64,000 nt of DNA from contig NZ_KB898361.1 in assembly GCF_000377565.1 (NCBI RefSeq), positions 62,001-126,000 on the forward strand, given 5' to 3'. This DNA comes from Rhizobium sp. 2MFCol3.1. GTDB lineage: Bacteria > Pseudomonadota > Alphaproteobacteria > Rhizobiales > Rhizobiaceae. The first letter of the stretch is position 1; every line of letters begins with the position of its first letter. The position numbers were made by a program, and so were the translations under genes. Positions 52,768 through 61,723 of this stretch are shown one piece after another. Below the pieces are notes generated by a model. The model was not told where the DNA came from and did not search any database. It saw only the letters and a program-made list of their open reading frames with translations.

Positions 52768-53751
52768 TCATTCTGGGATCAGCAGCGTCGTTCCGGTCGT
52801 TTTTCTAGCTTCCAATTCCGTGTGGGCTCGCCCAACCTCGCGCAACGGATAGGTCTGATTGACATTGATACGCACTTTGTTGCTCAAAACAACATCAAAT
52901 AATGCGTTTGCACAATCAGTTAGCTCATCGCGCGTGGCGATATAGGTGAAAAGCGTCGGACGGGTCGCAAAGAGCGAGCCCTTCTGCGCCAGCAACGCCA
53001 GGGTGAAATCCTCAACCCGGCCGGATGACTGGCCGAAGGACACGAACATGCCCAAGCGCTTCAGGCAGTCGAGCGACTGCGGAAAGGTGTCGCGGCCGAT
53101 GGAATCGTACACCACATCGACGCCCTTGCCGCCCGTGATCTCCGAGACGCGCGCGACGAAATCCTCGGTGTTGTAGTTGATGACATGGTCGTAGCCATGC
53201 CCGCGCGCCAGTTCAGCCTTGGCGTCGGAGCCGACCGTGCCAATGACGGTCGCGCCAAGCGCCTTGGCCCACTGGCCGGCGATCAGGCCGACACCGCCGG
53301 CGGCGGCGTGGAAGAGCAGCGTGGTGTCAGGGCCGACCTTGAAGGTGCGGTTCAACAGATACTGCGCCGTCATGCCCTTCAGCATCATCGCCGCGGCAGT
53401 ATCGAGCCCGATGCCATCGGGAACGGTGACGAGATGCCTGGTCTCGATGTTGCGCTCGATGCTGTAGGCGCCGTCGGAGCCGGCATAGGCGACGCGGTCG
53501 CCAACCTTGAAATCCGAAACGCCGGGGCCGACCGCCGTCACGGTGCCGGCGGCTTCCTTGCCCGGAACGAAGGGCATATGCGGCGCCTTGTAGAGGCCGG
53601 TGCGGAAATAGACGTCGATGAAATTCAGGCCGATCGCCGCGTGCCTTATCTGCACTTCGCCGGCGCCGGGTGGCGGCAGGTCGATATCGACATAATCGAG
53701 AACTTCGGGACCGCCGGTCCCATTCAGCACGACCGCCTGTGTCTTCGTCAT
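52768..53751 (-). CDS. NADPH:quinone oxidoreductase (zeta-crystallin family)
   Basis: The 327-residue protein belongs to the zinc-independent medium-chain dehydrogenases. The nucleotide-binding motif AAAGGVGLIAGQWAKALGAT and the NFIDVYFRTGLY segment identify QorA-type quinone reductases. It catalyses one-electron reduction of quinones with NADPH. It stands between pcs (25 bases upstream) and the ABC transporter ATPase gene (21 bases downstream), so the three are probably co-transcribed, though no functional link is evident. Confidence 0.92.
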   Translation of the reverse strand: MTKTQAVVLNGTGGPEVLDYVDIDLPPPGAGEVQIRHAAIGLNFIDVYFRTGLYKAPHMPFVPGKEAAGTVTAVGPGVSDFKVGDRVAYAGSDGAYSIERNIETRHLVTVPDGIGLDTAAAMMLKGMTAQYLLNRTFKVGPDTTLLFHAAAGGVGLIAGQWAKALGATVIGTVGSDAKAELARGHGYDHVINYNTEDFVARVSEITGGKGVDVVYDSIGRDTFPQSLDCLKRLGMFVSFGQSSGRVEDFTLALLAQKGSLFATRPTLFTYIATRDELTDCANALFDVVLSNKVRINVNQTYPLREVGRAHTELEARKTTGTTLLIPE

Positions 53752-53776
53752 TCCAGCTCTCCTATGCCTAATTCTC

Positions 53777-54505
53777 CTAAGCGCGGCGTCCCAGCGCCGG
53801 CAGGAACTGCAGGACGGCGCCGATGCAATAGAGATAGATACCGCTCAGAACGAAAAGAACGAGCGCCCATTGCGGCACGACGAAATGCATCAGCAGCGCA
53901 TAGATGCCGAGTGCCGACCACAGGAAGAAGATGCCGAGATTGAGCGGACGCAGGCGCTGGACGCGCACCGGATGCAGGAAGTTGATCGGCAGGAAGGTCA
54001 GGATCACCGAGACGGTGACGACGACAAGCGCCGTCGTGGCGCTGGCATCCATGACGAACAGCGTGAAGACGATCATGTTCCAGACAACGGGGAAGCCGGA
54101 GAAGAAATACTCCTCCGTCTTCATGCCCATGTCCGCGTAATAGATGGCGCTCGACACGACGATCATGCCGGCGGCCACGAAGGACCATGGCTCGCCGATC
54201 ATGCCGCTCTGATAGAGCGCAAAGGCCGGCAGCAGCACGTAGGTGACGTAGTCGATGATATTGTCGAGCGTATCGCCCGACCAGTTCGGCAGGACTTCCT
54301 TGACCTTGACCTTGCGCGCGATCGGTCCGTCGATACCATCGACCAGAAGCGCCAGCCCCAGCCACCAGAACATGTCGACAAAACGATGCTCGGCGGCGGC
54401 GACGACGCCGAGGAAAGCAAGGAAGGAACCGGAGGCCGTCAAAATATGGACGGAAAATGCGCGCATTTCCGCGTAGGGTACGCGCTTGTAATTGAAAATC
54501 TTCAT
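53777..54505 (-). CDS. pcs: Phosphatidylcholine synthase
   Basis: Pcs condenses CDP-diacylglycerol with choline to make phosphatidylcholine directly, a pathway typical of rhizobia and other host-associated bacteria. The 242-residue membrane protein starts MKIFNYKRVPYAEMRAFSVH at ATG 54505, with GGGGAA before it. The CDP-alcohol phosphotransferase motif is present with the Pcs-type spacing: Asp56-Gly..Asp59-Gly..Ala63-Arg64, then 12 residues, Gly77..Asp81..Asp85. About seven to eight helices are visible. Choline presumably comes from the environment or host. Confidence 0.97.
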   Translation of the reverse strand: MKIFNYKRVPYAEMRAFSVHILTASGSFLAFLGVVAAAEHRFVDMFWWLGLALLVDGIDGPIARKVKVKEVLPNWSGDTLDNIIDYVTYVLLPAFALYQSGMIGEPWSFVAAGMIVVSSAIYYADMGMKTEEYFFSGFPVVWNMIVFTLFVMDASATTALVVVTVSVILTFLPINFLHPVRVQRLRPLNLGIFFLWSALGIYALLMHFVVPQWALVLFVLSGIYLYCIGAVLQFLPALGRRA

Positions 54506-54752
54506 GTTTCCCCGAGTTGCCATAAGCAATCCGCACCCCCGAGGCGCGATTTCGGCCTAATATGCATCCTTTGTCGGGCTTCGCCAGAGCAAAAGCGAAT
54601 GATGCACATCGGGTTTCCCAAACCTGACGATAACATGCATATTTCATGCAACTCGCCACAGAGGGAATGGAATACCTTTAATCCGCCGCCTATTTGTAAT
54701 ATCTCGCTCGCATCGAATTGATGATCGACGAACTACGGGATCCGATACCGCA

Positions 54753-55565
54753 ATGAACGCCCCTGCAAAGACCGAAGAATTCGCAGCCCCAATCCCTGCC
54801 GGCGTATTCGCCGAAACCGTTCTCAGCGTCACGCACTACACGGACAACCTGTTCCGCTTCACGATGACGCGTCCTGAAGGTTTCCGCTTCCGCTCTGGCG
54901 AATTCGCGATGATCGGTCTCATGGTCGAGGGCAAGCCGATCTTCCGCGCCTACTCGATCGCCAGCCCCGCCTGGGCCGAAGAACTTGAATTCTTCTCCAT
55001 CAAGGTTCCCGATGGTCCGCTGACCTCGCATCTGCAGGCCATCAAGCCCGGCGACCAGGTGCTGATGCGCAAGAAGCCGACGGGCACGCTGGTGCTCGAC
55101 GCGCTGACGCCTGGCCGTCGTCTCTACATGTTCTCGACCGGCACCGGCATCGCGCCCTTCGCCAGCCTGATCCGCGATCCGGAGACCTACGAGAAGTTCG
55201 ACCAGGTCATCCTCACCCACACCACGCGCAACATAGCCGAACTGAAATACGGCTTCGATCTGGTTCATGAGATCCAGAACGACGAACTCTTGCAGGAAGT
55301 GGTGGGCGACAAGCTGCTGCACTACGCAACGGTGACGCGCGAGGATTTCGAGTACCGTGGCCGTATCACCGACCTGATCTCCTCTGGCAAGCTGTTCACC
55401 GATCTCGGCGTTCCCCCGCTCGATCCCGAGATCGACCGCGGCATGATCTGCGGCTCTTCGGCGATGCTGAAGGACACCAAGGAACTGCTTGAGCAGGCTG
55501 GCCTCGAGGAAGGCGCCAACAGTAAGCCGGCGCAGTTCGTCATCGAACGCGCCTTCGTCGGCTGA
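54753..55565 (+). CDS. fpr: Ferredoxin-NADP reductase
   Basis: The 270-residue flavoprotein moves electrons between NADPH and ferredoxin or flavodoxin. FAD-binding motif RAYSIAS and the NADP-binding GTGIAPFASLIRDP are clear, and it ends FVIERAFVG as in the bacterial subclass II enzymes. ETVLSVTHYTDNLFRFTMTR begins the FAD domain. It stands alone, divergent from pcs across 247 bases of AT-rich promoter. It has its own terminator. Similar enzymes take part in oxidative-stress response. Confidence 0.96.
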   Translation: MNAPAKTEEFAAPIPAGVFAETVLSVTHYTDNLFRFTMTRPEGFRFRSGEFAMIGLMVEGKPIFRAYSIASPAWAEELEFFSIKVPDGPLTSHLQAIKPGDQVLMRKKPTGTLVLDALTPGRRLYMFSTGTGIAPFASLIRDPETYEKFDQVILTHTTRNIAELKYGFDLVHEIQNDELLQEVVGDKLLHYATVTREDFEYRGRITDLISSGKLFTDLGVPPLDPEIDRGMICGSSAMLKDTKELLEQAGLEEGANSKPAQFVIERAFVG

Positions 55566-55588
55566 TCGCCTCCTCACATCCTTAGAAT

Positions 55589-55614
55589 AACGGCTCCGGA
55601 AACGGGGCCGTTTT
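55589..55614 (+). terminator. Rho-independent terminator of fpr
   Basis: AACGGCTCC (55589-55597) pairs with GGGGCCGTT (55604-55612; one G-T pair), followed by a T-rich run. It starts 24 bases after the fpr stop, and its tail reaches the convergent GntR stop. Confidence 0.8.
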
Positions 55615-56231
55615 CATTTCTGGCCGAGATAATCGATCAGCGTCGTCATGGCCTTGCGTGCTTCAGTCGCCTTGCCCTGCTGGATCGCGCGGATCACGGC
55701 GACGTGCAGCGAGATCGAGCGGTCCATACGTTCAGGGCTCGCCTTCGAATACCAGAGGCGGCGCGAATGGGTCTGCACCGGGCCGAGCGCCGAGGTGATG
55801 AAGGCATTCGGACAGGACTCTTCGAGAATTTCGTCAAATGCCTTGTCGGCCGCAAAGAAGCCCGCGAGATCGCCGCTGACGGCGCAATCGTTCATGGCGC
55901 GTGCGCATTCGACGAGCTGGTTGCGCTGCCCGTCGGTCGCCTGTTCGGCAACGAGTGCCGCCGCGATCGGCTCAAGTTCGCGGCGAACCTGCATCACATG
56001 GGCGTGGTCGGTCGGCTTGATCTCGGCGATCTGCAGGCCGACGCGTGGCTTCACCACGATCAATCCCTGCCAGGCCAGCTTCTGGATCGCCTCGCGCACC
56101 GGCGTACGGCCGTGTCCGGAGAGATCGATCAGCTGCTTCTCATTGACGAGCGCACCGGGTGTCAACGCCAAGGTCACGATGGCATGTTCCAGCGCCAGAT
56201 AGGCAAGATGGCTCTGTGAGGAGTTCGGCAT
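55614..56231 (-). CDS. GntR-family regulator (FCD subfamily)
   Basis: The 205-residue protein has a winged helix (about 10-70; HGRTPVREAIQKLAWQGLIV) and an FCD domain with metal-binding-type residues (FAADKAFDEILEE and SISLHVAVIRAIQQG). No operon partner: fpr converges downstream and the exporter permease gene ends upstream. Two related 10-bp palindromes upstream suggest autoregulation. Its effector and other targets are unknown. Confidence 0.9.
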   Translation of the reverse strand: MPNSSQSHLAYLALEHAIVTLALTPGALVNEKQLIDLSGHGRTPVREAIQKLAWQGLIVVKPRVGLQIAEIKPTDHAHVMQVRRELEPIAAALVAEQATDGQRNQLVECARAMNDCAVSGDLAGFFAADKAFDEILEESCPNAFITSALGPVQTHSRRLWYSKASPERMDRSISLHVAVIRAIQQGKATEARKAMTTLIDYLGQK

Positions 56232-56251
56232 CGCGGATCCGTGATTCGACC

Positions 56252-56308
56252 TGATATATCATAAGCCCCGCGTTAACGGATTCAATGGCAGGTTGCCATG
56301 ATATATTA
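56252..56308. promoter_or_regulatory. Two TGATATATCA-type palindromes upstream of the GntR gene
   Basis: TGATATATCA at 56252-56261 is a perfect palindrome; TGATATATTA at 56299-56308 differs by one base. They lie 47 bases apart (centre to centre) in the gap before the GntR gene. A repeated motif in front of a regulator gene fits a dimer-pair or looping operator; both are AT-rich, so part may be the promoter. Confidence 0.5.
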
Positions 56309-56340
56309 GGCCGAAGGGAGAGCCGTTATTTCACAGCGGC

Positions 56341-57549
56341 TTACTCGTGCCTCAGCGCATCTATCGGATTGAGCTGGGCGGCCCGCCTTGCCGGGAAATA
56401 GCCGAAGATCATGCCGATCGCGGCGGAAAAGGCGAAGGCGACGATGATCATCGTCGGGCTCACCACGAACGGCACCTTGAGCAGAGAGACGGCGCCGAAT
56501 CCGAGCCCCAGCCCCAGCAGAATGCCGCTCATGCCACCGAATATCGACAGCGCCACCGCCTCGACCAAGAACTGCATCAACACCTGCCGCTCCAGCGCCC
56601 CGATCGCCAGGCGAATGCCGATTTCGCGCGTGCGCTCGGTGACGGAGACCAGCATGATGTTCATGATGCCGATACCGCCCACGAGCAGGCTGATCGCGGC
56701 CACCGCGCCAAGCAGGCTGGTGAGCAGCGTCGTCGTGCCGGTCATCGCGGCTGCGATCTGGGTCATGTCGTTAACGTTGAAATCGTCTTCGCGGCCGGGG
56801 ATGATCTTGCGGCGCTCGCGCAGCAGGTTTTCAGTGTCCGACTGGACCTTGGATGTGGCAACGCCATCGCGCGCCGAGATCAGGATCATCGAGACATTGG
56901 CATTGGCCTTGCCGCCGATGCGGCGCTGGTAAACCTTGATCGGCACGATGACGACATCGTCCTGGTCGGTGCCCATGCCGGATTGCCCGCGCTTGGCCAA
57001 TACGCCGATGACGCCGCAGGACACCTTGCCGACGCGCACCTGTTGGCCGATCGGATCAGCGGACCCGAAGAGCTGCGAACGGACCGTCTCGCCGAGAATG
57101 CAGCGCGCGCGGCCGCGCTCTTCGGCAGCGTCGAAGGTACGGCCGGAGGCGATGTCCCAGTCCTGTGCGGTGAAATAGTCGTTGGTCGTGCCCATGACCG
57201 TCGTCGAGTGGCTTTGCCCCCCATAGATGACGGTCGCGGTGGTCTGGTTGAGCGGCGCTACGGCCCGCAGCCCGCTGACCTGCTCGCTGATGGCATCCAC
57301 GTCAGCCACGGTGAAGCGCCGTGCCTCGGAGCTTGCGCGGCCGGGGCCGAACTGTCCGGGGCGGGCAAACAGCATGTTGGTGCCGAGACGCGACAGCTCG
57401 GAGGTGACCTGCGCGGTGGTGCCGTTGCCGATCGTGACCAGCGCGATGACGGCGGCGACGCCGATGACGACGCCAAGCACCGTCAGGAACGACCGCAACA
57501 TGTTGCGGCTGATGGCGCGCAGCGCGAGCTTGACCGTCTCAAGAAACAT
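56341..57549 (-). CDS. MacB-like ABC transporter permease
   Basis: The 402-residue protein has the MacB layout: one N-terminal membrane helix (about 20-42), a periplasmic domain (about 43-275), and three C-terminal helices in the FtsX-like domain (ALVGGIGIMNIMLVSVTERT-like segment, read here as SLLVGGIGIMNIMLVSVTER). I start at ATG 57549, inside the ATPase gene end by 11 bases; the open frame goes 25 codons further up. In E. coli MacB the ATPase is fused; here it is separate. It probably exports a peptide or lipid-like compound or a macrolide, with an unlinked TolC. Confidence 0.9.
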   Translation of the reverse strand: MFLETVKLALRAISRNMLRSFLTVLGVVIGVAAVIALVTIGNGTTAQVTSELSRLGTNMLFARPGQFGPGRASSEARRFTVADVDAISEQVSGLRAVAPLNQTTATVIYGGQSHSTTVMGTTNDYFTAQDWDIASGRTFDAAEERGRARCILGETVRSQLFGSADPIGQQVRVGKVSCGVIGVLAKRGQSGMGTDQDDVVIVPIKVYQRRIGGKANANVSMILISARDGVATSKVQSDTENLLRERRKIIPGREDDFNVNDMTQIAAAMTGTTTLLTSLLGAVAAISLLVGGIGIMNIMLVSVTERTREIGIRLAIGALERQVLMQFLVEAVALSIFGGMSGILLGLGLGFGAVSLLKVPFVVSPTMIIVAFAFSAAIGMIFGYFPARRAAQLNPIDALRHE

Positions 57550-58258
57550 GATGACCCGCCCTTCCCTGATGCGCCGTTTCCGCTTCCAGCTTTCCATCGA
57601 CGAAGCGCAGCAGCCGCTGCGCATAGGCAGCGATATCAGGCTCGTGCGTGACCATGACGATGGTGATGCCCTGCTCGCGGTTGAGCCGCGTCATCAGGTC
57701 CATGATTTCGATGCTGGTCTTGGTGTCGAGATTGCCCGTCGGTTCGTCCGCGAGAAGCAGGGATGGCTGCGTGACGATGGCGCGGGCGATGGCGACGCGC
57801 TGCTGCTGGCCGCCGGACAGTTCCTGCGTCTTGTGGTGCTCGCGGCCGCCGAGGCCAACAAGGCCAAGCGCTTCCTTCGCCAGCCGGTGCCGCTCGGCCG
57901 CCGGCATGCCCCGATAGATCAGCGGCAGTTCGACATTCTCGACCGCCGACGTGCGCGGCAGGAGGTTGAAGCCCTGGAAGACGAAGCCCAGCATGTGACG
58001 GCGCAGCATCGTCAATTGCGCGCGGTCGAAACCAGTGGTCGAGATGCCCTGGAACAAGTAATCGCCGGCGCTCGGCACATCGAGACAGCCGAGAATGTTC
58101 ATGGCAGTGGACTTGCCGGAGCCCGATGGCCCCATAATCGCGACGAACTCGTGCTCGCGGATGGCGAGATCGACATGATCGAGCGCACGGATCGAGGCTT
58201 CGCCACGACCGTAGATCTTCGACACCTTGCTGAACTCGATGAGAGGCGGCGTTGTCAT
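57539..58258 (-). CDS. ABC transporter ATP-binding protein (MacB/LolD type)
   Basis: The 239-residue ATPase has Walker A GPSGSGKSTAMNILG, the signature ELSGGQQQRVAIARAI, Walker B LLLADEPTGNLD and the switch His in VMVTHEPDIA. It partners the MacB-like permease that overlaps its 3' end. The membrane fusion protein gene ends 9 bases before its start. The three genes form one leftward operon: fusion protein, ATPase, permease. Confidence 0.94.
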   Translation of the reverse strand: MTTPPLIEFSKVSKIYGRGEASIRALDHVDLAIREHEFVAIMGPSGSGKSTAMNILGCLDVPSAGDYLFQGISTTGFDRAQLTMLRRHMLGFVFQGFNLLPRTSAVENVELPLIYRGMPAAERHRLAKEALGLVGLGGREHHKTQELSGGQQQRVAIARAIVTQPSLLLADEPTGNLDTKTSIEIMDLMTRLNREQGITIVMVTHEPDIAAYAQRLLRFVDGKLEAETAHQGRAGHHVS

Positions 58259-58267
58259 GGCGCGCCG

Positions 58268-59566
58268 CTATCTCGACCGCTCGGTCGAATCGGTGATGAT
58301 CGCTTCGTTTTCCTTGAGATCGCCTGACGTCACCTGGGTGAACTGGCCGTCGGAGGAGCCGACCTGGATGACAACAGGCGACGGCTTGCCGGATTTTAGC
58401 ACCCAGACCCGACGCTTGGCACCAGTCAAGGTCTCGCCGCCACCCTGATTGCCGCCGCGAGGACCCATGCGCGGCGGAGCAAACATGCCGAAGAGGCCGC
58501 GGTTGCGCCTGGTTTCAGTTGCCGGCGGCGCGTAACGCAAGGCGGCGTTCGGCACCATGAGCGTGCTCTTGACCGCTTCCACAGTGACGTCGGCGGTCGC
58601 CGTCATGCCCGGGCGCAGAAGCAGGTCGGCGTTGTCGACGGAGAGGATGGCCTTGTAGGTGACCACGTTATTCGTCGTCTCCGAGGCAAAGCGGATCTGC
58701 TTGATCTCGGCGGGGAATGTCCGATCGGGATATGCATCGACCGTGAAGGTGGCTTTCTGGCCGACCGCGATCTGGCCGACATCGGCCTCGTCGACATCGA
58801 CCTGCAACTCCATCTGCCTGAGGTCGCCGCCGATGACGAAGAGAACCGGCGCCGACAGCGAAGCCGCGACCGTCGCGCCCGGATCGACCGAGCGCGTGAG
58901 GATTACGCCGTCGATCGGCGAGACGATCTTGGACTTGGTGAGATTGACCTGGGCGAGCTGCAGATCGGCTTCCGCCGACAGCACTGCCGCTTCGTTGATC
59001 TCCTTGGTGGCAACGGCCGAATCGTACTTGTAGCGCGCGTCCTCGAGGCTCTGCTGCGTCGTCACGTTGCTTTGGACAAGGTTGCGGTAGCGATCGTAGG
59101 AGCTCTTGGCCGATTCCAGATCGGCCGTCGCCTTGACCACATTCGCCTTCGCCGAATCGAGCTTCGCCTGCGTGCTCTTGACGTCAGCCTCGACCTTGAT
59201 CGTATCGAGGACCGCCAACACGTCGCCCGCCTTCACCTCGCTGTTATAGTCAACATTGACATCGCGCACGGTACCGGAGAGTTCGCTCGATATATCGACC
59301 TGCTCGGTCGGCTGCACCGATCCGGTGGCGGTCACAAGCACGGTCAGGTCGCCGTTCTTGACCGGCTGCGTGGTGTAGGTCACCTCGTTGCCGCCCTGGC
59401 GCGAATATAGATAGAATCCGCCCCCAAGCGCCGCTATCACGACCAGCGATACCAACGAACGCTTCCACCACCGGCCCTTCTGCTTCTGCTGAGAAGCGGC
59501 AAGGATAGCGGCGAGATCGGCGTTTGCCGTGCTTTTGGGTTTATTCGGCGTTGTCATATCGTTCAT
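58268..59566 (-). CDS. MacA-like membrane fusion protein
   Basis: The 432-residue protein starts at ATG 59566 with GAGG upstream. A cytoplasmic N-terminal arm leads to one membrane helix (about 36-54; SLVSLVVIAALGGGFYLYS). The lipoyl half-motifs (GTVRDVNVDYNSEVKAGDVL), a coiled-coil hairpin (about 120-205) and beta-barrel follow. A Gly/Arg-rich stretch near residue 350-385 (PPRMGPRGGNQGGG) is unusual. It is first in the operon with the ATPase and permease. It links the inner-membrane pump to an outer-membrane channel. Confidence 0.93.
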   Translation of the reverse strand: MNDMTTPNKPKSTANADLAAILAASQQKQKGRWWKRSLVSLVVIAALGGGFYLYSRQGGNEVTYTTQPVKNGDLTVLVTATGSVQPTEQVDISSELSGTVRDVNVDYNSEVKAGDVLAVLDTIKVEADVKSTQAKLDSAKANVVKATADLESAKSSYDRYRNLVQSNVTTQQSLEDARYKYDSAVATKEINEAAVLSAEADLQLAQVNLTKSKIVSPIDGVILTRSVDPGATVAASLSAPVLFVIGGDLRQMELQVDVDEADVGQIAVGQKATFTVDAYPDRTFPAEIKQIRFASETTNNVVTYKAILSVDNADLLLRPGMTATADVTVEAVKSTLMVPNAALRYAPPATETRRNRGLFGMFAPPRMGPRGGNQGGGETLTGAKRRVWVLKSGKPSPVVIQVGSSDGQFTQVTSGDLKENEAIITDSTERSR

Positions 59567-59792
59567 GCGGGCAGCCTCGGTCAGATACAGCCAATACGAC
59601 TGTCAGCTTCGGGAATAACGATCTGAAGCTGAACGCAGGATTAGCAAGTTGACCGCATTGGCACGCAGCAACGTCAAATGGAAATGAAATCTTGGTAATG
59701 AAACTCGAGTTTGTCGCGGAGTGAGGCCGCACATCACCGCTCGCGAGCGCTGATGGCCCGCGTGATTCAGCCCCCGGCGCGAACGGCGCCGA

Positions 59793-59999
59793 TTAGGCGC
59801 CGAGTGACTCCAGCGACACGGGCGGACGGCGCTTGGCGGCCATCAGCAGGTCGAGTTCAGTAGCGGACGGCCCGAATTTCTCGAACAGGCGAACGGCTTC
59901 ATCCTGGCCGAGCCGGTATTTGCGCGAGAACTCCGTAAGACTATAGGCACGGCCACGCAGCACCTTGCGGCTATTGGTGTGTTCGATCACGTTGGTCAT
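59793..59999 (-). CDS. Small conserved hypothetical protein
   Basis: The 68-residue protein starts at the second ATG of ATGACCATGACC, 6 bases after AAGGAG; the first ATG is too close to the ribosome site. It contains RAYSLTEFSRKYRLGQDEAV, reminiscent of a helix-turn-helix or KTSC-less small rhizobial proteins, and a C-terminus MAAKRRPPVSLESLGA. I do not recognise a named family. It stands alone. Confidence 0.6.
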   Translation of the reverse strand: MTNVIEHTNSRKVLRGRAYSLTEFSRKYRLGQDEAVRLFEKFGPSATELDLLMAAKRRPPVSLESLGA

Positions 60000-60005
60000 G
60001 GTCAT

Positions 60006-60366
60006 CTCCTTGTATAAGAGAGATTTAGGGCCAGGGATCGATTTGTTAAGCCGCGAATGCGATTGAACCGATTGATTTTCCTAAATATTTTTCGGGAACT
60101 TTATTGCTGCTCGTGCATTTGCGGCGCCTATTCAGTCGTGAACATCGACGATAGGCGACAGTCTTAATCGCTAGCTGCCATTTTCCGCCGCCAATCCGTA
60201 AGCCGCAGGCCTTCCCGCTGCGCTGCACCGCTTGCTTCGCGATCTATCGCAAGAAATGTGCCTAATGCACAGGAAAGGTGGATTTTTCAGTTGACCGCAA
60301 TGGGTCGTCTGCATATGTTCCGCGCACTTCCAGCCGGGGGTCCTAGAGGGATGCTTCGGAACACGG
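60006..60366. other. Intergenic region upstream of tRNA-Lys
   Basis: These 361 bases contain the promoter of the small gene at the left edge (AT-rich 60040-60100) and the tRNA promoter at 60291-60319. I see no gene or strong structure in the remaining 190 bases. Confidence 0.5.
60291..60319 (+). promoter_or_regulatory. Promoter of tRNA-Lys
   Basis: TTGACC (60291-60296) and TATGTT (60314-60319) are 17 bases apart, near the housekeeping sigma consensus of alphaproteobacteria. It lies about 48 bases before the mature tRNA 5' end. Confidence 0.65.
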
Positions 60367-60442
60367 GAGAGCGTAGCTCAGCTGGTAGAGCAACTGACTT
60401 TTAATCAGTAGGTCATGGGTTCGAGCCCCATCGCTCTCACCA
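60367..60442 (+). tRNA. tRNA-Lys (anticodon UUU)
   Basis: The 76-nt cloverleaf includes encoded CCA. Acceptor arms are GAGAGCG (60367-60373) and CGCTCTC (60432-60438) with discriminator A. The anticodon stem ACTGA/TCAGT encloses the loop CTTTTAA, anticodon TTT at 60400-60402. The T arm has GGTTCGAGCC. A good promoter precedes it. Confidence 0.97.
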
Positions 60443-60628
60443 TTAAATCAACAACTTAAGTCCGATTCTGGTTTTGCGCGCGGTGAGCAATCGCCGCTTT
60501 TGGTTGCATTTTATCCGAGCAGTATCCTTGCACGATTTCCGTACGCCCTTAACTCAATTGGCTAAGGCGACGCAGCCCGCACTTGAGGCTACGTTAAGCT
60601 CAGGCACAGTGTGCATGGGGATCACAAT

Positions 60629-61273
60629 ATGGACGTCGCAGCAGCCCGCAATCTCTTTGTCAACAGCGACCGGTCGCTGGCCGCTCGCATTCGCCTGAAG
60701 CGCTGGGACATGATGCTCGCGCTGATGCCTGATCTTCCAAAGATGAAGATACTGGATCTCGGCGGCACGAGAGAATGGTGGCTGAGAGCCCCGATCCAGC
60801 CGCCGCATGTAACCGTTGTCAACCTCGACATCGACGAGCAGCAGGGCCGCATTACCGCGATCCGTGGTGACGCTTGCAAGGCCGATCAACTATTCGGAGA
60901 CGAGCGCTTCGATCTCGTCTTCTCCAACAGCCTCATCGAGCATGTTGGCGGGCATCATTCGTTCTCGCAACTCGCCGAGGTCACCAGAAAGATGGCACCG
61001 CGCTATCTCGTCCAGACCCCTTATCGCTATTTCCCGATCGAGCCGCACTGGCTGTTCCCCGGCATGCAGTTCATGCCGATGGCCTTACGCGTCAAGACGG
61101 CCGAGTGGTGGCCGTTGGGGCATACATGGGGGTGGCCACAGGAGCAAACGTTTGGCGAGGTTCTGTCGACGCAGCTTCTGACCGCAACAGAGATGAAGCG
61201 TTATTTCCCCGACGCGAAGATCCATTGGGAACGTTTCATGGGCCTGCCGAAGTCGATGATCGCCATACGATAG
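60629..61273 (+). CDS. Class I SAM-dependent methyltransferase
   Basis: The 214-residue protein starts at ATG 60629 (GGGGAT upstream); a GTG six codons earlier is possible. SAM-binding motif I is MKILDLGGTREWW, motif II follows at VVNLDIDEQQG, and DLVFSNSLIEHVG is the post-motif typical of small-molecule or lipid methyltransferases. Such proteins resemble the ubiquinone/menaquinone-type methyltransferase group, but the substrate is not evident. No partners nearby; it lies after the tRNA without a clear link. Confidence 0.87.
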   Translation: MDVAAARNLFVNSDRSLAARIRLKRWDMMLALMPDLPKMKILDLGGTREWWLRAPIQPPHVTVVNLDIDEQQGRITAIRGDACKADQLFGDERFDLVFSNSLIEHVGGHHSFSQLAEVTRKMAPRYLVQTPYRYFPIEPHWLFPGMQFMPMALRVKTAEWWPLGHTWGWPQEQTFGEVLSTQLLTATEMKRYFPDAKIHWERFMGLPKSMIAIR

Positions 61274-61370
61274 GACAAAACACCTGTGCGCGGCGCTGAC
61301 CCGCTTTACATTCTCCGGAACATTTGATGCCCGCCGCCAGTTCTAGCGATGGAAAACATCGGAGAACATC

Positions 61371-61637
61371 ATGTCAGACCGTGAAAAAGATATCCGCGAC
61401 CGCGCCCATGCCATCTGGGAGCGCGAAGGCAAACCTGAGGGACGGCACGAGGAACATTGGTCGCAGGCCGAGCATGAGATCAATCATGGCGGCGACCAGA
61501 TCGCGGGTGATGATGTGCCGAACCTCGAGGCGCTCAGGGAAGCGGCAAGACAGCATACCGATGCCTTCATCGTGAAGACGGATCTGGAAGATGCCGACGA
61601 GCGGGAAGCGACGCCTGGAATGCGCGAGCAGCCATAA
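61371..61637 (+). CDS. DUF2934 domain protein
   Basis: The 88-residue protein (GGAGA before the ATG) starts with the DUF2934 helix, REKDIRDRAHAIWEREGKPE with GRHEEHWSQAE. These short acidic proteins are common in rhizobia, often several per genome and often stress-associated; function is unknown. The rest is polar and probably disordered. Confidence 0.85.
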   Translation: MSDREKDIRDRAHAIWEREGKPEGRHEEHWSQAEHEINHGGDQIAGDDVPNLEALREAARQHTDAFIVKTDLEDADEREATPGMREQP

Positions 61638-61723
61638 GCGGTAAGAGCACGTGAACGGCAATGGAATGCAACCAGCTGCCGGTCCATGCGTTGTGTCACA
61701 GGTTCCACGAAAAGGATTGTGAC

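Noticed and set aside
60546..60600. Sequence resembling a tRNA D-arm (TTAACTCAATTGGCTAAGG) 100 bases after tRNA-Lys
   Set aside because: No acceptor, anticodon or T-arm complement can be formed around it, and no integrase gene is nearby. Chance similarity or a very old remnant cannot be told apart.
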